Shown piece by piece: positions 18,852-29,293 of a stretch of 51,109 nt of DNA. The position numbers and the translations under genes were made by a program. This stretch comes from Candidatus Altimarinota bacterium (GTDB taxonomy: Bacteria; Patescibacteriota; Gracilibacteria; BD1-5; UBA6164). The notes under the pieces are model-generated. The model did not search any database and was not told where the DNA came from. It saw only the letters and a program-made list of their open reading frames with translations. Where the stretch lies: NCBI GenBank assembly GCA_028696815.1, contig JAQVGG010000007.1, forward strand, positions 1-51,109, in the 5' to 3' direction. How positions within the stretch are numbered: the stretch's first letter is position 1; every line of letters begins with the position of its first letter.

Positions 18852-20447
18852 TTAAACTAGTTCTCAAGTTAATATATACCTATCCATTCAAGTAATTTTT
18901 ACTTTTACAAGATCTCAGATTTTTATTTGTTTTTCCTTAATTTCTTCCTTTGATGTCAAAGGAAGTGACTCGGAATGTAATGGAGAGTCGATGGATTTAG
19001 AAATAAATACTTCCTTGAAATTCCTAGTCCTACCAAAAAAATATCAATCTTTTTCTCAAGAAATAAGTATTTCCTCTACTTTATCTAACATAAGATTATT
19101 TCTTTTACTTATATTTTCAAGTAGTTTATCGTTTAGTATGTGCCATCTGTTAGCTTTTACTGTATCGCTAATATCATCTGGGTATAATTTTGCAGCAATA
19201 GTTCCAGGTCTTACGGAGTATCTAGCATTGTATGTAAAATCAAATTGACACTCTTCAAATGCTTTTAATGTCTCATTAAACATAACTTCAGTTTCTCAAG
19301 AAAATCATACAATTATATCAGTTGATATTCAAAAAGAAGGATCTTTGCTTCTTAGATAATTAACCATTTTTTTAAAATCTACATATGAATGTTTTCTGTT
19401 CATCTTCTTTAGCATATCGTCACTTCAAGATTGTAGTGCAAAATGCAAGTAGTTACAAGTTTTATCAAGTTCAAAGTGTGCATCAAGTATATCTTGAGTC
19501 ATATCATGGGGATTACTTGATGTAAATCTAATTCTATCAAGTCATTCTATCTTATCTAATTCTTCTAATAGTTGTCTAAATGGAGACTTAAATCAATCTT
19601 CAATTGCGAATTTTCAATTACGAATATTATTGTTATTTGAATTGTCTTTTTCGTAATTCGTAATTTGTAATTTTGAATTGTTTGTATTCCACTTTCCTTT
19701 TTCCTCATTCCAGTATTTTCTATCTATCCATTGTTTTCAGTATGAGTTTACATTTTGTCATACTAAAGTTATTTCTTTAGCTCATGCTTTAACTGCTTCT
19801 TTTGCTTCTGAAACTATATCTTCTATACTTCTACTATTTTCTTTTCATCTAGTATAAGGTACTATACAATAAGAACAATAATTATCACATCCTGTTTGGA
19901 TTATTATACTAGCTTGTGAAGGGTTTTCTCTTAGTTGTTTTGCTTTTAAATAGTCATCAAACTTATAATCAGTTCAAATAGGCTCTTTAAATATATGAGT
20001 AAGTATTAAAGGTAAAAATTTTGTATCTTCAATTCTTAGTGTAAAATCAATTGTTTCACTTCTTGGGAATAGTTTGTCATCATTGTTAAATATAGCACTT
20101 TGTTCTTTAGCTATTTCTATTTTTTTAGCTCTATTTCTCTTTATTTCTCACTCTAGATGTTTGCTTGCAAGTCATGTTTTTCTAACCATACAACCTGTTA
20201 TTCAAACAGTTATTGGTGATTTTCAGATTTGGACTCTATTTTTATTTTCTTTTTTTACTTCATTTATCATTCAAAATACTCTATCTTCTCATTTTTGCCT
20301 TACGCTACATGTGTTAAACACCACGATATCAGCTTTACTCCACTCAGACGCTTTGATAAATCATGATTGAAGTAAAATCATGTTAAGTTTTTCGCTATCA
20401 GCCTGATTCATAGCGCATCAAAATGTTTGAAGAAAATATTTTTTCAT
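18852..20447 (-). CDS. miaB: tRNA-2-methylthio-N6-dimethylallyladenosine synthase MiaB, 531 aa
   Basis: Radical-SAM methylthiotransferase modifying A37 of tRNAs. Order: N-terminal MTTase domain ([37 protein letters not shown] and TGCMVRKTG provide the three Cys for the auxiliary cluster), radical-SAM motif [20 protein letters not shown] (CxxxCxxC), then LVGQNVNSYG, and [52 protein letters not shown], and a C-terminal TRAM domain ending [19 protein letters not shown]. At 531 residues it is about 60 longer than E. coli MiaB; roughly 40 extra residues follow GQNVNSYG and are encoded partly by an inverted-repeat element. ATG 20447 starts with [11 protein letters not shown] exactly as expected. 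Confidence 0.95.
19601..19680. repeat. Palindromic element inside miaB (family 1)
   Basis: Arms 19601-19625 and 19656-19680 are inverted copies matching at 19 of 25 positions, built from AATTACGAAT/AATTTG-type words. It is in frame and encodes a polar, Asn-rich segment ([19 protein letters not shown]). A half-copy of the same word family lies at 45064-45082 upstream of dnaB. Confidence 0.75.
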
Positions 20448-20494
20448 GTATATTTATTTATATTAAGTTTCAATAATATAAGAAAAAAATAAAG

Positions 20495-20528
20495 AAAATC
20501 AATCCCGAGTATGTGGGATTGATTTTTT
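20495..20528. terminator. Terminator overlapping the antiporter stop
   Basis: 12-bp perfect stem (20495-20506 with 20515-20526), 8-nt loop, then T-run. On the minus strand it starts at the antiporter stop codon (20527-20529) and lies upstream of miaB. Confidence 0.85.
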
Positions 20529-22671
20529 AAAATACTCTATCTATATCAGTTAGTATTCATTTTTCTATTTCTTCAATAAATCTTATATATAATTTAGGAG
20601 TTATTATTTCTCTGTCATAAAGTTTATTTACAACCTGTTCTTCAAGTTTTAAAAGTGTTTTATCTGTTAATCTTGCTTCAATAACCATTATAGAAGTTTT
20701 GTGTTCTTTTGCTATGGCATTCATCTTTTCTCTAGCAGTATTATGAAAAGCCTCATACACTTTTATGATTTCTAAAAATATATTTTTATCAAATCAAAAA
20801 TCAATATCCATTAATTCTTTTAACTCTTTAATAACTTTTCTTGTTATAATAACCCTTGTTCTATTTCTTACATATCTATTTATTGGGTCATCTTCTTTTG
20901 CTCTTATCTTGTTTATAAATCTTTCAAATATATCATAATCATTTGGAGTATCATCTGTAGATTTGTTTAATTGTGGTTTTCATGCTTCTAGTCTCTCTAC
21001 TTGTCTTGTTATCTTATGAAGTATGAACTTAAAATTATGTTCTGTTATCTCATTATATCCAAATAAATCTTTTAAATATTGTTTTTCTACTCATAAAGCA
21101 TGAAGAGATATAGCTCTTTTAATTAAATCTTGTGAATTTTGTCATTCATTTTGGAGTAATGTCTTTAATGATTTTACAGCATTTTGAAGTTTTTCTTCAT
21201 ACTTATTCTTTAGCTCTAAGTATTCTCACTCAGTTAGATAAGTCCTTTGGTATAATTTATTTAATTTTTCAAGGATTTTTAGATTTGTAAGTATTTTTCA
21301 TTCATCGTACTCAAACTCTTCAAGAGGACTAAGTTTTGATACTCACATCTTTTTCATCACCCATGATATAGTAGTAGCTTTTATAAGTAGTGTAAACATG
21401 ATACTACCAATAGTTATAACTAATACAAAATCTTTTATATCAAAATCAAAATTCCAACCTACTCTTTGTTGGAAAGCAAGGATTTTTTCATAATTTGGAT
21501 CTCAAACTCATGGTATCATAAGAGCCATCATAAGAGCAAGTGCTCATCTCAAACTTCACCAAGAAAGTAGATGTTGCCATTTAATAGGGATACGTTCCTC
21601 TATTTTAAATAAATTTATAACACCTATCGGTATATATATGCTTATTGCTCTAGCTATACTTACAACTAGTATTACAACAAAAATAGGTAGTATAAATCTT
21701 GTGAAGTCTATATTTACATGAGAAAGTATTAGTCACATAAGTATAAATACAAGCGAGTTTGCAACGAAAGCAAAAAACTCCCAAAATCTTTCCATATGAT
21801 GTTCTACTTTTGGACTTATCTTATATCTACCGTAGTTTCAAATAATTATTCAAGCTATAGTTGTTGCTATAACTCACGAGATTTGTAAATGAAATCACAT
21901 AACACTTACATGTTCACTTATAAATTCAGCTAGTATAAATGTTAAGTGAGCAAGTACCATTGTAAGGGTTATTTCTACCGCTTCACTATTTTTTATCTCT
22001 CAAATGATTTTTGAGAAAACTATTCAAGTTATTCATCCAAAGATCATTCCTCAAACCGCCATTGATATAAATGATACAACTCACTCAAAAATTGTTGTAG
22101 CATCAATTGTGCTTCATTCGATTATAATTCATAGTACTATTAAAAATAATGCTAGTGCTGTTCCATCGTTAAACAGACTCTCTCACTCAAATATTAATGC
22201 TAATCTTCTAGGAGCTCAGATTGATTTAAAAATTGCAAGAACTGCAACAGGATCTGTTGCTGATATAAGTACTCAAAATAAAAGACATACCAAGAATGGT
22301 ATTTCAAATCATATAAATGGAAATAGAAAATAGAGTCATGCTCAGACAATAAATGCTGAAATAATAAGTCATATTACGGCAAGTGTACTTATACTCTTCC
22401 AGTTATTTAGTAATTGTCTGTAGTTTATATTGTATGCAGACTCAAATAGAAGTACTGGTAAAAATACAAAAAATAGTATTTCAGGAGTAAGTTCAAAATG
22501 ATTTATAAAATTGAAGAAAGATACTTGAGATAGTGGCACTAATAACAAGCCTACTATAACAAGAAGTACTGTGTATGGGAAATTAATTTTCTTTGATAAA
22601 AGAAAAGTGAAACTTGATATAGTTAATAAAAAAAGTAAAGATAGTGTTCAACTGAGAAATGAGACTTCCAT
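20527..22671 (-). CDS. CPA1-type Na+(K+)/H+ antiporter with long C-terminal domain, 714 aa
   Basis: About 12-13 transmembrane helices cover residues 1-430. Conserved CPA1 motifs: LTPEILFFVFLPVLLFESAY (helix with 'FLPPLLFE'), CLLFWVLISATDPVAVLAIF (the 'ATDPV' ion-binding helix with Asp), GAPRRLALIFEGESLFNDGT ('EGES.fND'), and SWGSLRGALALMMALMIPG ('GxRGA'). The remaining ~280 residues are soluble, helical and rich in K/E, with NRYVRNRTRVIITRKVIKEL; NhaP-type antiporters have comparable cytoplasmic regulatory tails but I do not recognise the domain. It exports Na+ or K+ for H+, for pH and salt homeostasis. Terminators on both sides indicate a single-gene unit. Confidence 0.9.
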
Positions 22672-22711
22672 ATATGTTATAAATAATTAAAAACTATGGA
22701 ATTATAGTTTA

Positions 22712-22755
22712 AAAAAAATAAAATCAAGTTTTTGTTAACTTGATTTTATTTTTTT
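22712..22755. terminator. Terminator overlapping the dcd stop
   Basis: Stem of 19 bp (22712-22730 with 22737-22755), 6-nt loop, A-run and T-run flanks. It reaches into the dcd stop codon (22754-22756). Confidence 0.85.
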
Positions 22756-23329
22756 AGTACAAATCACTTGTAATTCTACTTTCTTCAGGTAATACTTGAT
22801 ACATATATTTACTCCCTTTTCTTTTATCATATGTATTTTCAACTTTTCATTCTATAGTTTCAAATGCAAATTGTCAGATTCTCATTCCGGTGTATAATGC
22901 TACTGGAAGTTCATTTATATTTGTCATCTCAAGAGTTATGGTTCACTCAAAACCAGGATCGATAAATCATGCTGTTGAGTGGATAATAACTCATAGTCTA
23001 CCAATACTACTTCTTCCCTCACATCTTGCAACTAAATCATAAGGTATTTTTATTTTTTCTAGAGTTACACCTAGTACAAAATCTCCTGGATGTAAAACAA
23101 ACTTTTCTCAATCTATTAGAGTTATAGTTTCTATATGCTCTGGATCAAATCAATTTCTTGAGTCAATAACTGTTTTCCTTGATTTTCTATATATCTTAAA
23201 TGTATTACCTAGTCTAAAATCAAGACTTGCCGGTCATATTTGTTCAAGTACATCATAGTCTCAATTAGATATTACCTCTATTTCTCAAGACTTTAGTCTT
23301 TTTTTTATTTCACTATCAGATAGTATCAT
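22754..23329 (-). CDS. dcd: dCTP deaminase, 191 aa
   Basis: Makes dUTP from dCTP for thymidylate supply; trimeric dUTPase-fold enzyme. It starts [20 protein letters not shown], then [18 protein letters not shown] (substrate pocket), [20 protein letters not shown], and [20 protein letters not shown]. The GRSSxGRxG and H/T-AGxxDPGF motifs include the catalytic Glu (FEG). Length matches the family (about 190). The C-terminus [18 protein letters not shown] corresponds to the flexible lid. It could be the bifunctional dCTP deaminase/dUTPase; sequence alone does not settle that. ATG 23329 is unambiguous. The downstream end overlaps a terminator; upstream is a small membrane-anchored gene 55 bp away. 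Confidence 0.93.
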
Positions 23330-23384
23330 AGATTAAGTATTAGGAATTAAATGTAGTTTCAATTTCATGATTGGTATTGATTTA

Positions 23385-23825
23385 TTATTCTATACTTCCT
23401 GTTAATGTTATTCATGAATCATTAATAGCTCAACTTAAAAATGTTGCTCATGAGCTAATAAGTTGACTAGCTTCATTAATCTTATCTTTTAGTTCATCGA
23501 CTTTTTGAGCAGCTCAACTGATATAGTTTAGAGTTTCATTGTATTTTTCTTCATACTCATTTGCCTTTAACCTTAAATCGTCAATTTTTTCTTTTGTAGT
23601 ACTAATCATATCTATTGCTCCATTTAAAGTTCCTTGTACTTCTTCTTTACTCGGTATATTTGTTATCACTTCATCAAAAGTTTTTTTGAAGTTAATTACT
23701 TTTTCATTAAATCAATCTATATGTAGTATTTGTTCTATATGAGTTGCAACTGCTGGCGCTTTAAATATAAGTAATATATATATAATAAAAAATGCTATTA
23801 TAAGCCAAAATAATTTTTTAATCAT
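23385..23825 (-). CDS. Membrane-anchored coiled-coil protein, 146 aa
   Basis: MIKKLFWLIIAFFIIYILLI is an N-terminal transmembrane anchor or uncleaved signal peptide, followed by about 100 residues of charged heptads (VQGTLNGAIDMISTTKEKID, KVDELKDKINEASQLISSG). It ends with a Gly/Ser-rich tail (GATFLSGAINDSGITLTGSI). No enzyme motif. Such proteins are commonly envelope spacers or complex adaptors, but no function can be assigned. A strong terminator precedes it at 23837, so it has its own promoter, and dcd follows 55 bp later without an intervening hairpin, so the two may share a transcript. Confidence 0.75.
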
Positions 23826-23836
23826 TAATTTTTTAG

Positions 23837-23879
23837 AAAAAAATAAAGTATACTTTTATCTAGTATACTTTATTTTTTT
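23837..23879. terminator. Terminator after the zinc-ribbon gene
   Basis: 17-bp perfect stem (23837-23853 with 23863-23879), 9-nt loop, flanked by A and T runs. It follows the stop at 23894 by 14 bp on the minus strand. Confidence 0.88.
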
Positions 23880-23893
23880 AAAAATCAAAATTT

Positions 23894-24238
23894 CTATTTT
23901 TCAAATAAATCAGATACATTTATGTGCTCAGATTTTAAATCTTTGCTTAAGTTTGTAATTTCTGAATCATTTATACCATGTTTAATTGAGCTTTTTAAAT
24001 TTTTAATGTTCTGTATGCTATTTCTTAAACCTTCTATACTATTTATATTCATTTGAATTATTTGAGATTTAATCATAGAGTGTTTCTTACATTTAGGACA
24101 TTCTACATCTATGTTTACGTTTGCTCATGCAGCTCAAACAATATCAATATTTTCTTCAGTAACAGATGATTTACATTCAGGACATTTATATGTTTTTATC
24201 AAGTTCTCAATCATGGATTTCAAGGCTTGGTAATTCAT
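23894..24238 (-). CDS. Small zinc-ribbon protein, 114 aa
   Basis: From ATG 24238: MNYQALKSMIENLIKTYKCP. A zinc ribbon is formed by CPEC (residues ~19-22) and CPKC (~48-51) with VTEENIDIVGAAGANVNIDV between them. The C-terminal ~60 residues are helical (NSIEGLRNSIQNIKNLKSSI). The spacing resembles treble-clef or rubredoxin-like ribbons of nucleic-acid or protein adaptors; no named family. ATG 24214 (MIENLIK) is an alternative start. It lies 57 bp after gltX and before a terminator, so it is probably the last gene of the gltX transcript. Confidence 0.75.
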
Positions 24239-24294
24239 AATCAAATAGTTATCATCTAAATTATTGTTTCCTCATGATATATTATATACTACTT

Positions 24295-25767
24295 TTATAT
24301 TTCTTTCAAGATTTTTTCTAATCTTTCGCTTGACTTTTGATTTCCTAATATATAAATAAGCTCCAAAGCTCATGGTGAATACTGTTCTCAACTTAACGCA
24401 CATCTCACAGGCCATAATACTTGTCAGTTTTTTAATCAAGCATTTTTGATTTTTTCTATAAATATGTCTCTTACCTCATCTATGTTTGAAAAATCAGAGT
24501 TACTACTTACAACATCTAAAGCAAGTTCCAAAGCTATTTTTGCTATTCCGATACTTTCTACTTTCATTTTCTCATTTAAAAGCAAATCTTTAGCTGGAAT
24601 ATTAGCCTCTCAGTATAAAAATCTAGTATTTTCTTCAAACTCGTCAAATTTCTTGATTTTAGTTTTTAGTTCTCATAAAACTTTTTTATTGTAATCATCA
24701 CTAAATGTTTTTATCTTTTCTAAAAACTCTGGGCTATATTTTGCAAGGTAATTACAAAGCTTATCATAAAGGTAGTCAGTGCTACTATTTTTTAAATAGT
24801 AAGAGTTAAAAAAGTTTAGTCTTTCAACATCAAATACAGCTCAAGCTTTGTGAACTTGTTCTAATTCAAATCTCTCTATAAGTTCATTCATAGAAAAAAA
24901 CTCTTCTGTCGTTTTTGGATTCCATCCTAAAAGTGCTATATAGTTTATAATAGCTTCACTTAGGTATCACTTTTCTATATATGCTTCTACCGCTACATCT
25001 CAAGTTCTTTTTGAAAGTTTTTTCTTGTCAGTACCAAGAAGTAGTGGGATATGGGCAAATACAGGTGGCTTCCATCAAAATGCTTCATACAGTAGTATAT
25101 GTTTTGGAGTTGATGGAGTCCATTCATCTCATCTGATCACATGAGTTACTCACATCAGGTGATCATCTACCACATTTGCTAAGTGGTAAGTTGGAAATCA
25201 ATCAGATTTTAAAAGCACCTGTTCATCAACATCTTTACTCATAACTTTCACTTTTCATTTAATCACATCATCAAAAACTACTTCTTTATTTTCAGGTACT
25301 TTTAATCTAACTGTATATGGTACACCAGAAGCTAACTTTTCTTTTATCTCTTCTAAACTTAAATATCTACACTTTTTATCATATTTTGTTGGTAGTCCAA
25401 GTTCAGTTTGTTCTTTTCTTAACTCATCAAGTCTTTCAGAACTACAAAAACAATAGTAAGCTTTGTCTTCTTGTACTAATTGTTCTATATATTTTTTATA
25501 AATATCTAATCTTTCTGATTGAAAATATGGTCAAAGATCTCAAGGATTATTTGGTCACTCATCTGGTATGAGTCACATATTCGCAAGTACTCCTAGCATA
25601 TTTTCAACACTTCATTCCACGTACCTTGTTCTATCTGTATCTTCTATACGAAGCATAAACTTTCCAGAATGTTTTTTTGCGAATAAGTAGTTATATAAAA
25701 CTGTTCTTAAACTTCAAATATGTACGTATCAAGTAGGACTTGGTGCAAATCTTGTTACTACTGTCAT
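24295..25767 (-). CDS. gltX: Glutamyl-tRNA synthetase, 490 aa
   Basis: Class I aminoacyl-tRNA synthetase. HIGH motif: RFAPSPTGYVHIGSLRT (residues ~6-22, with TGA in PTG); editing-type zinc Cys cluster is partly present ([16 protein letters not shown], later KCRYL); KMSKS motif as [19 protein letters not shown]; anticodon-binding helical domain with [20 protein letters not shown] near the end, as in bacterial GltX. Length is usual. The retained Cys pair CFC...C resembles the zinc site of many bacterial GltX. It may also charge tRNA-Gln, as in bacteria lacking GlnRS, but no gatCAB is in the window. Its start has one of the few Shine-Dalgarno-like stretches here (AAGAGGA, 5 bp from ATG). Confidence 0.95.
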
Positions 25768-25867
25768 TTTTTCCTCTTAAATACTAAATTTTTTTTATTG
25801 TATACATAATAATCACTTTGTAAAGCTGTAATTAGTGGAATTATTTTATAAAATAAAAAAAGTTTGA

Positions 25868-25873
25868 TATAAT
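25868..25873 (+). promoter_or_regulatory. Probable clpP -10 box
   Basis: Perfect TATAAT, 48 bp before the clpP start, in the 154-bp divergent region between gltX and clpP. No good -35 at the normal distance. Confidence 0.4.
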
Positions 25874-25921
25874 TATATAAGTAAATATATTAAACTTATT
25901 AAAATTTAATTTTATATAAAA

Positions 25922-26530
25922 ATGATTGTAGATAATAAAAAACAAGTTAGAAATACTTTAATTCCAACTGTTATTGATAAAACTCCGAGTTGAGAGAGAG
26001 CCTATGATATATACTCTAGATTACTTGAGGATAGAGTTATATTTTTAGGTGATGCTATAGATAGTCATGTAGCTAATACGGTTATAGCTCAGCTTTTATT
26101 TTTAGAAAAACAAGATCCTAAAGCCCCTGTAACTATGTATGTTAATTCTCCAGGATGACACGTAACAGCTGGGCTTGCTATATATGATACTATGCAGCTT
26201 GTAAAATGTCCTGTTCATACAGTTTCAATTTGATTATCAGCTTCTATGGGGTCAATAATTCTAGCATGAGGTGAAAAATGACATAGATATGCGCTTCCTC
26301 ATAGTGAGATAATGATTCATCAACCATTAGGTGGTGCTGAGGGGCAAGCTGTTGAGATTAAATTAGCAGCTGAACATATTATAAAAACATGAATAAGATT
26401 GTATAAGATCCTTTCAAAGCATACATGACAAGATATAAAAAAAGTTGAAGCTGATTGTGATAGAGATTATTTTATGACAGCCGAAGAAGCTTTGGCTTAT
26501 GGACTCATTGATAAAATTATTAAAGGTTAA
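25922..26530 (+). CDS. clpP: ATP-dependent Clp protease proteolytic subunit, 202 aa
   Basis: Serine protease forming the barrel of Clp machines. Recognisable order: [60 protein letters not shown], then the active Ser in [20 protein letters not shown] (the usual 'GxAASMGA' is SASMGS), active His in [20 protein letters not shown], and the catalytic Asp region [20 protein letters not shown] followed by IDKII. Length fits. Several invariant glycines (PGG, GQ, ILAGG) are TGA. It has its own terminator, and no clpX or clpA lies next to it. Confidence 0.96.
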
Positions 26531-26535
26531 ATTTC

Positions 26536-26562
26536 AAAGGCTTAAATGTTTAAGCCTTTTTT
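26536..26562 (+). terminator. clpP terminator
   Basis: AAAGGCTTA and TAAGCCTTT form a 9-bp stem with a short loop, followed by a T-run, 5 bp past the stop. Confidence 0.85.
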
Positions 26563-26576
26563 ATTAGCTATATATA

Positions 26577-26604
26577 TTGACTTATACTATATATTGTATA
26601 TAAT
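26577..26604 (+). promoter_or_regulatory. Promoter for the 310-aa gene
   Basis: TTGACT (26577-26582) and TATAAT (26599-26604) separated by 16 bp, a near-consensus sigma-70 type promoter, 29 bp ahead of ATG 26634. Confidence 0.6.
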
Positions 26605-26633
26605 TAAATTAAATATATTTTTAAATAACTATT

Positions 26634-27566
26634 ATGTGACAGCAACCTGAGTTGTGAGGAAAAAATATTGATAGAGCTATGCATCTAATTGAATTAACGC
26701 AAAAAATACTTGATGAAATTGAAGAAGTAAAATTAAATGTTGAGGCTATATTGGGTGTTTTAGAATTAGATCAGATAAGTTTAGGAAAAAGTTTAGCTAC
26801 AACATTAAACGATTGAAATTATTCAAAAAGAGAAGAAGAGTTGATTGCAAGTATTTTGGTTGAAAATAAAAGAAGTGAAAATACAGATACGAAAGATTTA
26901 ATTAATGCATATCACGATCTTTCTAGTAATATATATGAAAAAATAAGATCATTAATAAATTTACTTAAACAAGATCAAGTAAAAAGTTTTCCTGAGGATG
27001 TTAAAAAGATAATGATTGAGATTTGAGGCTTATTTTCTCAATTAATACCTATTTGATTTATAATCGGAGATAGACTTAAAAAAACACTTACAAAAATTAG
27101 TTTTTCACCAATAGATATTAATAAAATAAAAAAATTATTGTGATGAATTAATCAAAAGTTAGCGATAAGGACAACTCAGATACTTGATGTGCAAAATATA
27201 ATAGAAGATTTGATAAAAAACAATGAAATTGCAAAATTAGTTACTTTGGTTGAATTAGTTGAAAAATGATGAACTTTTAAGGAATTTAAAGTTGAAGTAA
27301 TAAATATTGAAAGTCCTTATAATTTTGAAAAACTAGCTTTAGATCCTGATAAACAGGAAGTAATAAAGAATAGAGTAATAGAAAATGAAATACATACAAT
27401 AGAGTGAGAAATTGATTGATATACAGTAATAGAAAAACTTAAATACTTATGAAATTTAATTAAAATTTGGTGGATGATACCACCTTGGTTAATTAAGTTT
27501 AAGTCATTAAGGGATAATTATATAAGAAATTTAGCTTTAAACCGCATACAAAAAAGAAATAAGTAA
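26634..27566 (+). CDS. Hypothetical mostly helical protein, 310 aa
   Basis: It opens with ATG-TGA (M-G), MGQQPELGGKNIDRAMHLIE, and runs to TAA 27564-27566. The chain is predicted to be almost all helix with heptad-like charge patterns (QKILDEIEEVKLNVEAILGV, NIYEKIRSLINLLKQDQVKS). A hydrophobic stretch GLFSQLIPIGFIIGDRL (~130-147) and a Trp-rich IKIWWMIPPWLIKFK near the C-terminus could touch membrane, but neither is a clear transmembrane helix. Not recognised. It has its own promoter, so it is expressed alone. The last seven codons lie in a 44-bp palindrome and its C-terminus IQKRNK is the same as that of the convergent polyprenyl synthase. Confidence 0.75.
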
Positions 27567-28457
<891 letters not shown>

Positions 28458-28486
28458 ATTTTAATGTATCATACTCCTTTAATTTT

Positions 28487-28528
28487 ACCTCTTTCTCCTG
28501 ATAAGGAGAGAGAATTCAAGAGAGAGGT
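28487..28528. repeat. Purine/pyrimidine palindromic repeat (family 3, intergenic)
   Basis: ACCTCT...AGAGGT ends and an inner CTCC/GGAG pairing make a nested hairpin that fills the gap between uppS and the polyprenyl synthase. Wording (CTCTTTCTCC, GGAGAGAG) is akin to the element inside rimO at 43258-43350. It may double as a processing or terminator hairpin. Confidence 0.6.
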
Positions 28529-29206
28529 TTATTTTCAAAAATTACGTTTAGCTTTTTCAAAGCTATTAATTACACTATCAAGTTCTTCTTCATCAAACTC
28601 TGGCCATCATTTTTGAGTAAAATAATATTCAGAGTATTCGCTATCAAAAAGTAAAAATCAAGAGTGTCTTATGTCTCAACCAGTTCTAACTATTACATCT
28701 GGCTGAGGTAGGTCTTTTGTGTCTAAGTATTTCCTAAACTCTTCTCTTGTAAGAGTTTCAGGATTAAGTCAAGCTTCAAGAATCTTTTTTGTTGCTCTTA
28801 TAATCTCATCTTGTCATCAGTATATTAAAGCAATTGTTAAAACAATTCAAGAGTTGTTTTTAGTTTTTTCTAGTAAGGATGTTAATATCTTTTTTGACTC
28901 TTCTGGTAGTTTTTTTATATCTCAAATTAGATTCAATTTAACTCATTTTTTCATCATATCTCATAAATATTTTTCTATTCAATTTATAAGTTTTATGATA
29001 TGAGAAACTTCTTCTTCTCATCTTTTTTGTAGATTATCAGTTGATAATGCCCATAAGGTCAGATATTTTATACCTTTATCCCAAGCTAGTTGCGTTATGT
29101 TTTTTACATTATCAGCTCAGGCTTTGTGTCATGCTACCGCTGGTAGGAGTCTCTTTTTTGCCCATCTACGGTTTCAATCCATTATAATTGCTAGGTGATT
29201 TATCAT
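28529..29206 (-). CDS. uppS: Isoprenyl (undecaprenyl) diphosphate synthase, 225 aa
   Basis: cis-Prenyltransferase that extends farnesyl diphosphate to the C55 carrier lipid. The N-terminus MINHLAIIMDGNRRWAKKRL holds the hallmark 'hIaiIMDGNgRWAk' with the catalytic Asp. Next GHKAGADNVKNITQLAWDKG, YLTLWALSTDNLQKRGEEEV ('T.yaFStENw.Rp.eEV' with S-T-D-N in place of S-T-E-N), LIGDIKKLPEE, LTIALIYGGQDEII ('a.nYGGr.Ei') and C-terminal PDVIVRTGGDIRHSGFLLFD ('D.liRTsGe.RlSnFllWq'), EYYFTQKGWPEFDEEEL. Substrate-binding Arg residues are kept. Length is slightly short (usually 230-260). It lies 71 bp upstream of its likely partner, the polyprenyl synthase. Confidence 0.94.
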
Positions 29207-29215
29207 ATATTTAGG

Positions 29216-29290
29216 TGGTAGGTTACAGGTGTTAGGTTGTAGGTGTTAAAATATCTCTAAAAGCTAGGCGTCCTAACGCCTACAACCTGT
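29216..29290. repeat. Palindromic GGTGTTAGG/CCTAACGCC repeat (family 4, intergenic)
   Basis: Left arm about 29233-29248 (TAGGTTGTAGGTGTTA) pairs with 29274-29290 (TAACGCCTACAACCTGT) with few mismatches; an inner AGGCGT/ACGCCT also pairs. The left arm itself holds repeated TAGGTTAC/TAGGTTG words. It fills the gap between uppS and the ABC exporter and is far more GC-rich than its surroundings. Confidence 0.65.
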
Positions 29291-29293
29291 CTT

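Noticed and set aside
29216-29290. Attachment site or tRNA-like fold upstream of the ABC exporter
   Set aside because: There is no T-loop or acceptor pattern; it is better explained as a palindromic repeat.
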